From assembly GCF_003663885.1 (NCBI RefSeq), contig NZ_RCCE01000011.1, positions 1-49,533 on the forward strand: a DNA stretch of 49,533 nucleotides, given 5' to 3'. The notes beneath the pieces were generated by a model. That model did not search any database, was not told where the DNA came from, and saw only the letters and a program-made list of their open reading frames with translations. The stretch comes from Litoreibacter meonggei. Lineage in GTDB: Bacteria; Pseudomonadota; Alphaproteobacteria; Rhodobacterales; Rhodobacteraceae. This document shows, in pieces, positions 35,456 to 46,600 of the stretch. Each line of letters opens with the position of its first letter. The stretch's first letter is position 1. The translations under genes were made by a program, and so were the position numbers.

Positions 35456-35711
35456 TGGATTTTCCCCTTAGAGATGACTGTGCAGTGCGATAACTCTAGC
35501 CCTATTGGCTTGGTAGGTGGATACTACGCAACAAAGAAAGTATAAACGGGGAAAATCAGCGTACTGTTGCACTGGCGCGCAAGAAAATTGCGTTTGGCAA
35601 AAATTCAATCTCGACGGTGTTGTTGCGTCCCGGTTTTTGAGTAAAAAGTGACCCAAAGAATGTGGTGGCAGCATTGATCAGAAATAAATTGAACCATGGA
35701 GCAGGGGCATA

Positions 35712-37631
35712 ATGGCTAAGAGAATATTGTTCGGACTTACAGCGATTTTATCCCTTGGGGCATGTGCTGAAACACCACTTTTTCCGGGCAGAGGCGAGAC
35801 GCCGTTGCCACGCGGGTTTTCCCCAAGTGTTGCAGAAGAAAAGGCAGCGAACCGCGATGGTGTGAACCTGACTTCCGAGCAAGCTCGCGCGCGTGTCGAT
35901 GAATTTCGTGTGACCCGTGATTCCGCCAAAGAGCAATGGCCTGTCGACACGATCGGCTACAAGAGTTTTCGCAACCCCGGTCATCGCGCTGTGTATCTGC
36001 GACGCGCCCTTGGCCGCTATGCGCTGATCCAAGCGAAGGAAAAAGGGACGGGCGTTTCGCTCCAGAAGGTTCGTCAAGTCGCGCGGACATCAGCGCCGGG
36101 AACCGCGGGTGAATGGTGGGCCAGCTCTATCCACAAGACAGATCTTTCAAAAGGCGAGAGAAACCGCTCCATCTCGTTGCCGGATATCGTGAACTCAACA
36201 GTCAAGAACTCGCATCAGATTGCAGCCTTTGGCGACTTGCCTGCTATTCGCGGCACCGCCATTCAAGAAGCGCGGGGACGATTTGTCCCCGAGTTCTTCG
36301 CAGAAATTAGCAGGTCACGTGAAAATGACCGCGCGTCTAGCCCGGCAATCGCCGCAGGTGCTGCGCGTTCGATCACAGACGAGGATGAGGTCGAATTTGG
36401 CGTTCGCAGCCGATTGATCACAGGCGGCGAAATCTCGGTATCTCAACGGTTCACCTCCACTAACACAAATCGGACGAGCTATATTCCAGGTGAACAGACG
36501 GACTCGCGGACCACGATTGCGCTTGTGCAGCCGTTGCTGCGTGGTGGTGGAGTGATTCATAACGATGCGCCGCGTCGCATCGCAAACATGGACACGACAA
36601 TCGCTGTGGAGGAGTTCCGTCGGCAAAGTGAATCGCACCTACTCGAAACAGAGCGTGCCTATTGGAACCTCTACGTAGCGCGCGCGGTATTTGTCCAGAA
36701 ATCGCATCTGGCCGGGCATGGTCAGCGCTTGTCCAATCAAGTCCGCAATCGTGTTGATATCGATGCTGATCCGATCCTCGTCAGTCGCGCAGCCTCTCTT
36801 GCGGCGCAGTGGCGGGCAGATTCTGTTCGGGCGAAAGCTGCTGTCGACAATGCGGAGTTCCGGCTGGCGGCATTGGTCAATGACCCGCGTATGGGCCCCG
36901 GCAACGTAGAGTTGCTGCCTTCGTCGGCGCCGAATGGTGCATTGCGGGTTCTTGGAACCGAAGACACGATTGAAGAAATTTTCAAGAACCGCCCAGAGCT
37001 TCAGCAGGCCATCTTGCAATATGAGGCGGCGCTTCTGCGTGAGGGAGTTGCTGCAAACGAAAGCCTGCCGGAGTTGGATTTGGTGCTTGAAGCATCCGCT
37101 TCCGGTGGCACCAACGGGCGCAGCCTGTCAGGCGCTTTCAGCGATAGCGACAACGGGTACGGTCATTTGGTCGGTCTCAAGTTTTCGGTGCCGCTTGGCT
37201 TTGACGAGCGCGACGCACGTTACAAGCGCCGTCGGATTGAAACGGTGCAGCAAGAACGTCAGGTTCTGTCCGTAATCTCGACCATTCTGGCCGAGGTGGA
37301 TGTATCTGCAAATGAGTACATCGTGGCGACGCAGGACTTGGTTGCTCAGAGAAGAGCGCAGCAGGCTGCGCAGCGTGATCTAAACACCTTGCGTAACCGA
37401 TGGAACGAGGGTGTGAGCGGCGAAGGGATCGCGCTTCTTTCGGCGCTTCTTTCGAGCTATCAGCAGGTTCAATCAACCGAGCAAGCCGTGGCAACCGCGC
37501 GCGCTACCCGCGAGATTGCGGCGGCCAATTTGGCGCGTGCGCGCGGTGTGCTTCTGAAGCGTTGGGGATTCAAGACCGACATTCGCAAGGATGTACGGAA
37601 CCAACCGACCTACAAACTCGCGCGCAAGTAA
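35712..37631 (+). CDS. TolC-family outer-membrane efflux/secretion lipoprotein
   Basis: 639 residues. The signal peptide ends in the lipobox LGAC (Cys18). The C-terminal ~450 residues form the outer-membrane efflux protein domain with long helices and two repeats (SHLLETERAYWNLYVARAVF and, later, QQVQSTEQAVATARATREIA). At 639 residues it is longer than most TolC proteins (~450-500) because of ~180 extra N-terminal residues. TolC-type ducts complete type I secretion or efflux systems. The giant repeat protein starts 44 bases downstream, behind its own AAGGAG, so this is probably the outer-membrane exit for that protein. No ABC or HlyD partner is in the window. Confidence 0.85.
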   Translation: MAKRILFGLTAILSLGACAETPLFPGRGETPLPRGFSPSVAEEKAANRDGVNLTSEQARARVDEFRVTRDSAKEQWPVDTIGYKSFRNPGHRAVYLRRALGRYALIQAKEKGTGVSLQKVRQVARTSAPGTAGEWWASSIHKTDLSKGERNRSISLPDIVNSTVKNSHQIAAFGDLPAIRGTAIQEARGRFVPEFFAEISRSRENDRASSPAIAAGAARSITDEDEVEFGVRSRLITGGEISVSQRFTSTNTNRTSYIPGEQTDSRTTIALVQPLLRGGGVIHNDAPRRIANMDTTIAVEEFRRQSESHLLETERAYWNLYVARAVFVQKSHLAGHGQRLSNQVRNRVDIDADPILVSRAASLAAQWRADSVRAKAAVDNAEFRLAALVNDPRMGPGNVELLPSSAPNGALRVLGTEDTIEEIFKNRPELQQAILQYEAALLREGVAANESLPELDLVLEASASGGTNGRSLSGAFSDSDNGYGHLVGLKFSVPLGFDERDARYKRRRIETVQQERQVLSVISTILAEVDVSANEYIVATQDLVAQRRAQQAAQRDLNTLRNRWNEGVSGEGIALLSALLSSYQQVQSTEQAVATARATREIAAANLARARGVLLKRWGFKTDIRKDVRNQPTYKLARK

Positions 37632-37675
37632 TCGACGCAAGGCAAGCGTAGCCTACCCAAAAAGGAGCGGTCGCC

Positions 37676-40600
37676 GTGACTGTACTGCCAAAGTTTGAAG
37701 TGCTCGAGGATCGCATCGTTCTGGACGGTGATCCCGACGTCACGTTCACCACAACCGATCCGGATGAAGTGATTGAGCTGGGTGAACAAAACGTCGCATT
37801 CACGCTTACGTTTGACAATGAAGGTCCCGATTCAGGTTACGTCCCTTACGCAGAGATTATCATTCCGACCTCCGGCGGCGATGGGGAGGGCGACGGCCCC
37901 ACCTTTGATAGCGCCACTTTTCTGGGTGCACCGATCGTCACGCACGAGATCGTCTTCGATGCGGCCGGCGAGGCTTTGCACCCGTTTTTGCTGGATGCGA
38001 TGGGCGACCCGTTTGTCGTAACAGGTGGCGCGGAAAACGATACGTTGGTTGTTTTTGAACTGCCATATGGCTCCTTTTCGCCGGGCAACCCGGCAGTCGA
38101 CATTGATGTGATTATTGATTTCTCAGATCAGGAAGATTTGGGATCAATGCCAACATTTGGTGTTCTTGGTGGGTTTGCGTTAGGGTCCGATCCGCTCGAT
38201 AACCCGCTGGTTGACGCCCCAATTCGCGAAACTATGGCCTCTACGACGGTTCAGCCAGAGCTGTTCGAAGTGACCAAAGTGAACACGGCTCCAGAGACCG
38301 AGGCATCGACTGGTCCGAACTACGTCTATCAATATGTGCTGACAATCGATGTGGCACCGGGCCAAACGCTGACCGACTTTACGCTGACCGACACTTTACC
38401 TCCGGAGCTTGTTTACTTGGGCAATCCGGTGATTTCTGGCGGAACTGTAAACACGATTACGGAACCTCCGGTCGGTGTGCAGGTGGCTGCGCCGAATAAT
38501 ACCTTGGAAGTGTTGTTTTACAGTGTTTCAGATCTTGTGACGGTCACGTTTGACTACTACGTCAGCAATGATCCGTCGAACACGGCAACGCCAACGAATG
38601 ACGAGACCACTGGCGTTGATGCGCCGGTCACCAACAATGTAACGGGCTCCGGCACGTGGGATCCGCTTGATAGTGACGATGCTTCGATCGCGGTGATGGA
38701 TACAGCAGTCGACACATTACAAGCGTCCACGCTGTCGATTCAGAAAAGCAATGCTTTGGTGGCGGACAATCAGGCTTTGGGTTTGGTCACTCCGGATGAT
38801 GTTTACCAGTTCACGCTTGAAATCCAAGTGTCCGACTACTTCACTATGGGTGACCTGGTTGTCGAGGATATATTAGGAGACGCTTGGACTTATGTGGCAA
38901 ACTCCGGTGAATTCACAACGGTTGAAGAAGTTGGTGGGATTGCGACGGATACGTCATTTGGCGTAAATGAGTCTAATAGTTTCAACGGAACCACCGGCGA
39001 GACGACAGTTACATTTGATCTGTCTAACGCGATGATCGCAGCGGGTTCCGACGGACTTTTGACCGGTGACATCGCTGGCGACGGGACACAGAGCGGGTCA
39101 CAGACGACGGTGACGATCACCTATCTTGCGACCATCGCAGATGCTTATACGAACAGCGGTGTTTCTGGCCTCAATCAATTGAGCCAAGGCGATTTTATCG
39201 AGAATACTGTTACCGTTACGGCAGACGTGCGCGACAATGCCGACCCCACCACCCGAACAAATGTCGCGCTAACAGACGTCAGCGAAAGCTCGGTTCAATT
39301 GGCGGTAGGCGCGATCCGTGAAAAGTCTGTCTATGCACTAAATGGTAACGACAACCCGCCAGCGGATGTTGTGATTGCGGCGGGGGACACCGTCACGTTC
39401 TCGATCATCTATGATGCACCGCTCGGGGCGTTTGAAGATTTCCGTTTGGTCGACAACTTGCCCCAACTTGTGTTCGACGCCACAGAAATTGACAACATGT
39501 CTTTTGATGCTGCTTCAGGGCAGCCTCCGCTTGCTGGTGTGGTTACATATGGTCCGGGAACGTCCTCCGACTTGAGTGCAATCGTACCAACAATCTCGAC
39601 CGTGGCTTCGGATAACCAGATAGATTTTGAGTTCGGCAGTTTCACTTTGGCTGAGCGCGGCCCGCTGGTGATTGAACTTTTGTTCACGGTAACTGTTCAG
39701 GACGCTATTTTTGCGCCTGATTTGTTGTTGACGAACCAAGCGACAGGCTACGAATACAACTCCTTTGGCGACGAAACCGAAACCACAGCTATTGCCAACT
39801 TTGAGTATGCGGAACCTGATCTGAATATCACCAAAGGGGTCTTAGCGACTGATGGCGCGGACCCTGATACGTCGATTGTCAACGGACCGACGGGGTTGAG
39901 CGGGGTTACCATTCCCGATGCGACGGTGCCACGTTTTTCTGGAACGGTCACATCGGACGGTCTGGCTCTTGCGTCTGTTGATGCCAATGTTGAGAACGTC
40001 AATGCGGGTGACATCGTTACGTTTGGCGTTGTTTTGGAAAACACGGGCCGCGCGCCGAACGGTGCTTTCAACATTACTGTGCAAGATACCCTTCCCGCCG
40101 GGTTTGTCGAGCCCACAGGCGGTTACAACCTGTCCATTACAGATGGTGCTGGGAATGCGATTAGTTTCACGCGAGCGGATGGTAGCCCCGCGACGGATGC
40201 AGATTTCTTTGATCCTGCCCAAGGACTCTTGTTGGTAGATGATGGACCGCTCGAGGGCGCGATTTCGGCATTTAATGCTACGTCGGGCGAGAACGTCATA
40301 GTCATCACCTATGACTTGTTGGTTGATGCGGTCGTGACCCCTGACGAACGGATCACAAATACTGCCGGCATAGCCAGTTACAATGCTTTTGAAGGCAATG
40401 GGTTGCCATTTGACGTGAACGGACCCGTAAACCGTGTGGTCGACCCGATCCAAGACGATGCCTTTGCCACGACTGAATCCATCGAGATTTCCAAAACACT
40501 CGAGGCGCGGCAATTTGACGGCAATACCATGCGACGTGGCGGCAATGAGGTGGCAATTGGGGAAAACTTCACCTTCATCATTCGCGTAGATGTCCCTGAA

Positions 40601-43600
40601 GGCGTTATGTACGATACGGTCATCTCGGACAGCGTGATCTTTGGTGGCTTGACGATCTATGATGCAGAGATCGTCACCTTAGGTAGCGCCACCGATATGA
40701 ATATGACCAACACCGGCCTTTTGGCGGTGGGTGATACCGCGACTGTTTCGGGTAATGCTTTTTCTTTTGACTTCGATACGCTGACGAATGCCGGGGACAA
40801 CAATCCCAACAACGATTTCATTGAAATTCGCGTTTTTGCCCGCGCAGAAGACGCCAATATCGGGACGCCCGGCACTAATGAGTTACTTCGAAATCGAGCG
40901 TCGATCACATTTGAAAACGCCTCTGGCGATGAAACGAGAGTTCGCGACAATGCCAGTGTTCGCGTCTCCACGCCCAATGTCTCACTCGACAAATCCGCCA
41001 GCCCCGCGATTGTGGATGCAGGTGGAGTCGTCAACTATTCCGTAGATATCACAAATCCTGCGCGCTTCCGCGACGCGCCCGCGTTTGATCTGACACTCAG
41101 CGATACACTTGACCCTGAGTTGACATTGAACACGGCCAGCATTCAGTTGCTTGTTAACGGAACGCCAACTGCTTTTGATGGCACTAACTACGCTTTGACA
41201 ACGAGTGTCGGGGGCAACGCAAACGCGTTCGAGATTTTCATTGATCGTTTGAACCAAAATGACTCGGTGCGGGTCGTCTATAACGGCACCGTCGATAGTG
41301 ATGTTGCCGCAGGATTAACCTTGCCCAACACAGCCGATCTGGTTTTCGATACAACCCCAGAGGACGACAGCGGTGCCGACGGCGATGACCGTGAGTATTC
41401 CCTGAGTGACACCGAACAAGTTATCACGCGTGCGCCCGACATCGCCAAATCGGTGGTTAGCGGCAGCACGAGCTACGCCGAAACATCGGGTACGGATCTT
41501 GGGATCGGTGAGCTGGTCACATATGAATTCGTCCTGACAATCCCAGACGGCTCCATCGCCGATGTGGTTTTGATTGATACGCTGCCAGCGGGTATGGAAT
41601 ACGTCTCATCTACCGTTGTTTCGCTAGGGTCCGATATTTCTGGCTCTCTTTTAAGTGTTGCCGACAGCGGAGCCAACGCTGGGGGCGCTGATACGACCTT
41701 CGACTTCGGTCCATTGGTCAACCTCGTTGATTTGGACAGTAGCGCAACCGATGTGAACGATCAGATTGTCGTGCGATTGACGGCCCGGCTGACCGCTGAT
41801 CCTCTCGTAGATACAGCGGACAGTATGACCAATGTAGGCGTATTGAGCTTTACAAACGGGAACGGTGGAACGTCGTCGGTGCAAGATGATGCAGTTGTCG
41901 AGGTTGTTGAGCCTGATCTCAGCATCGACAAATCTGTAACGCCATCGACAGCCGATGCGGGTGATGTTGTCGCCTATCAAGTGACGGTCACCAACGACGG
42001 TGACGGGCCAGCTTACGACATGATCGTCAACGATGATGGGGCTGGGGGCGAGGTTGTTGCCATCCCTGTTTCACTCGACATTGCGTTGTTCGAAGCGAAC
42101 GGCACCACACCATATACACCGGCGGAAGCGCCTTTCGGCTCCGTCAACGCAGCAGGTGAGTTGCAAGTGGTAATTCCTGATCTGCCGGCAGGCTACATTG
42201 CCGTCATCAGTTATAACGCGACGGTGCAGGACAGCGCTTTGTTCAGCTCGACTTACACCAATACTGCCGAAGTGGCACGCTATGACAGCAATCCGGCGGG
42301 TACCGAGATCATCGATCCGGTGAACCCAGAGGAAGAGCGCACTTACACCGGCCCGACCACAACGGCGGATATCACAACTCCGGATGCTAGCTTGGATAAG
42401 TCGTTCGAAGGCAGCGGCGACGCAAATACAGCGGGTGCCAACCTAAATGTCGGGGAAGAGGTCAGCTACCTTCTGACAATTACTGTCCCGGAAGGCACCG
42501 CCGATATTACCTTGACTGATAACCTGACTGCCGGACTTCTAGCGCAATCTGCGGAGATTGTGACGTTCACGGGTGTGTCGCTCAACGGCGTTACTGCGGG
42601 CGATACCCAAACCAACCCTTTCATCAACATCAGCGGGAGTCGTGATCAAGTCGAATTTGACTTTGGCACAATCGTAATTGCTGGTGACAACGATGCAGCC
42701 GTGACCGACACCACCATTGTTGTTCGTGTAACGTCGATTGTAGATGACGTCGCCGCTGCGAGTGCAGGGATGACGTTGACCAATACGGCAACGCTTCAGG
42801 TCCTAGATCCGCTGAGTTTGACGCCTTTGCAAAGTCCTGTTGTCGCCACCGAAGATGTCACTGTCGTGGAACCCGATCTGGAGATCGTCAAGTCAGGCGA
42901 AGTGGGTGGTGATCCGGGGCAGATCGTCGACTATTCCATTACTGTCACGAATAACGGAACTGGCCCTGCTTACGACATCGACGTAACTGATACGTTCAGT
43001 GACGCGTTCCTGACCTATCAAACGGGGTCGGTTGTTTCGACGCTTGCTGGCACGTTGGTTGAGCCGGCACCAGGTCAGATGGATGGCTTCCAGTATCAAA
43101 TCGCTGGGCCGATCTTACCAGGTGACACCGTTACGATCACCTTCAGCGCCCTGATAGAGCTCAATGCGCCTGATGCGCAATCCTTCATTAATACGGCTCA
43201 GGTGGATTACGACAGTGCGCCGGGTGATCCCGTTGATGCGGATGGCAACCCGACGGGCCGTGACGGGACCGACGATGACGATCATACCATTGCGACAGTC
43301 CCACGCATCACCAAGACGCCGTTTACGTCAAACTTTGCCGAGACAGATAGTGAGCTTGGTTCGAGTCCGTTTGACTTAGCCATAGGCGAGGAAGTGACTT
43401 TCCGCTTCGAGATCACCTTGCCGGAGATTAACCTTGATAGCGTGATAGCGTCTGATTTGCTGCCCGATGGCATGGAGTTCTTGTCAGCGAACGTCGTTGA
43501 CGTAAATGGAACCGGCGCGAGCGGCACTGTCACCGCGACGCCTGACGTCGGCAACCCGCAATTGATTGCGCTGGACTTTGGGGCAATGAACAACGCGTCT

Positions 43601-46600
43601 GACGGTTCTATCGGGCCGGATGATGTATTGGTGTTTGAAGTTGTCGCACGTGTCACTGAAGGCGGGATACCTAGTGCCGGTGACGTCTTGACCAACACGG
43701 TTTCCCTGTTCGTTGATCCTGTCGGTGATGCACCGTTTGCTATCCAGACAACGACAGCCGAAGTGCGCGTTGTTGAACCCGAAATGAGCATTGCAAAGAC
43801 GGGGCCGGTCGCCATGGACCCGGGTGGACCTGCGGAAGGCTTCACAATTGTCGCGACCAATGACGGTGCGACAGGGGCAGAGGGCCCAGCATACGATGTT
43901 GTCATCTCGGATGCGTTGCCAGCTGGCATGACGCTGGAGACGACATCATTTGTTATCACCGATGGTGCAGGCAACGCTCTTACACCCGTTAGCGTGACAA
44001 CTACTGCGACTGGTTTTGACGTCAGCTTCGCCGTTTTGCTGCCCGGAGAGTCAATTCAGATCGACTACCTTGCTTCTTTGGATGCAGGGGCAACACCTCT
44101 GACTACATTCGAGAATACGGCTTCGGCAGAATATGACAGCGCACCTGGTGAGGTGCTGGACGGCATGGGTAACCCGATCGAGCAAACATACGCGCCAGTT
44201 ACTGACACGCATGTGATCGCTACTCTGCCAACTCTGGATAAGACCACGATTGGGTCTGAACACAATGAGACGGTTGAAGATGCCGACGGTGATTTGATCC
44301 AAGATCTGGCCATAGGCGAGACCGTGACGTATGAGCTGGTTTTGACACTGCCCGAGATATCGATGGATAGTGTGGTTCTGACAGACCTGCTACCAGCAGG
44401 CCTGAGCTTTGTGTCCGCTGAAGTGACCGAGATAGGTAGCTTTATCACGGTTGGGGGCGACACAGTTCCTGCTAATATTAATGCTGCTGCCACCTTTGCT
44501 GAAGCAGGTCAGCTTCTGACCGTTACCTTAGGTGACGTGTTGAATAGCGATACCGATGAGACCGGAACGCGTGCCAATGACGCGATTGTTGTTCAAATCG
44601 TAGCGCGGGTGGAGGATGTTGTTGGAAATGTCGGCGCACTGCCAAATACGCAACTGACCAACACCGCAGGTCTTACAATCACCCCAGACGGCGAGGCGGC
44701 GCTTTCGCCAGTGACAGACACGTCGACGGTTGAAATCGTTGAACCAAATCTAGTCTTGGAAAAGACCGGCGATGTCGCGGCGAATCCCGGCGACACAGTC
44801 AACTATCAGATTGAAATCGAGAATACGGGTACTGGACCTGCTTTCGATCTCATCATCGCAGACGCATTCGCCGATCCCAATCTGTCGCTCGTATCTGGCA
44901 GCGTCATGTTTAGCTTTGGCGGCTTTACGCAGGCTGACGTGACGATCACTGAAACCGCAAATGGTTTCACATTTGAGTTGGATGACAACGGCACAGGTAA
45001 TCCAATTCCGGTCAATCCGGGTGATACTTTGACTATCACCTACCAAGCTGTTCTGGACATCAACGCCCCTAGCGCACAGACCTTTATCAACACCGCGACT
45101 GTGGATTACGACAGTCTTCCGGGCGATCCGGTGGACGACATGGGCAACCCGGTTGATGACCGCGATTATATGACGGGCGACGACAACTCTGTCGCAACGG
45201 TGCCGTTCCTGAACAAAACTCCGACCGCTTCAAGCTTTTCCGAGACGGATAGCGTGCTTGGTTCCGATCCGTTTGACCTCGCGATTGGCGAAGAGGTGAC
45301 GTACACCTACCAACTGTATTTGCCTGAAATCGATATGGATACGGTTCTGTTCACCGACAATTTGCCAAATGGCATGGATTTTGTGAGCTTTAACGTCGTG
45401 TCCTACGGTGCGGGGCTGACTGATCTGTCGGGCGGTGCGTTGGGTATCCCTGTGCTGTCGCTGACAGGAAATGACTTCGAGCTTAATTTCGGGGACGTTC
45501 GCAACCCGGCAGACGCGCCGCCAAGTATTGGCGCGGACGACATCATAACGCTTGAGGTTGTCGCCCGAGTGAACTCGAATATGTCTGCCGGTGACACGCT
45601 CACCAACACGGCGACGCTTGAAGTTGACACGACAGGTGGCCCTGCTTTGACGCCATCCATAGCGACAGCAGATGTGCGCGTCGTCGAACCCGAGCTGACG
45701 ATTGACAAGACAGGTCGGGTTGCGCTCGATCCGGGCGATACGGGAACGTTTGTCATTGCTGTCGACAATGTTGGCCCAGGGGCCATTCCCGATGCGACCG
45801 GCCCCGCATATGACGTCGCCATCACCGATACATTGCCTGCGGATATGACCCTTGATGCCGGTGCAATCTCCATCACGTTAAACGGTGTTGCTTATACGCC
45901 CGGCGCGGGTGAACTGGTCACAAGCGCCAATAGCTTTACGCTGAATATTGACGTTCTGATGCCGCAAGATGCTGTTGTGATTACGTATAATGCGCAGCTA
46001 TCGGCGAGCGCTGCGGCGCTGGACACGTTCACCAACACAGTCTCCGCAGCGTATGATAGCGCACCGGGAGATCCGGTCGATAGTGGCGGTAATCCTGTTG
46101 AGGAAACTTACACGCCAGTGGTTGCCGAGCATACTGTCGCGACGCGTCCTACCTTGGACAAGACGACCATTGCGTCCGAACACGCACAGACACCGGAAGA
46201 CAATGACGCTGACCTGGTGCAAGACCTCGCCATCGGCGAGACCGTCACATATGAGCTTGTCCTGACCTTGCCAGAAATCACGATGGACAGCGTAGTGCTG
46301 ACCGATCTTCTGCCAGCTGGTTTGACCTTCGTTTCTGCTGAAATTACCGAACTCGGCAGTGCCATCACGGTGGATGGCAGCGATGTGCTGGCCACGGTGA
46401 ACGGCAGTGCAAGTTTTGTCGACGCGGGCCAACTCCTGACCATAACGTTAGGCGATGTGATCAACAGTGACACTGATGGCACGGGTACGCGCGCCAACGA
46501 TGCGATCGTCGTTCAAGTAGTTGCCCGCGTTGATGACATCGCGGCAAACACGGGTATCTTGCCGAATACGCAGCTGACCAACCGGGCGGGTCTAACCGTC

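Noticed and set aside
43282-43974. Long minus-strand frames (such as 230 codons here, and 223 codons at 39842-40513) opposite the giant gene
   Set aside because: They follow from the Thr/Asp/Val-rich codon pattern of the repeat protein; they lack starts with ribosome sites and conserved motifs.
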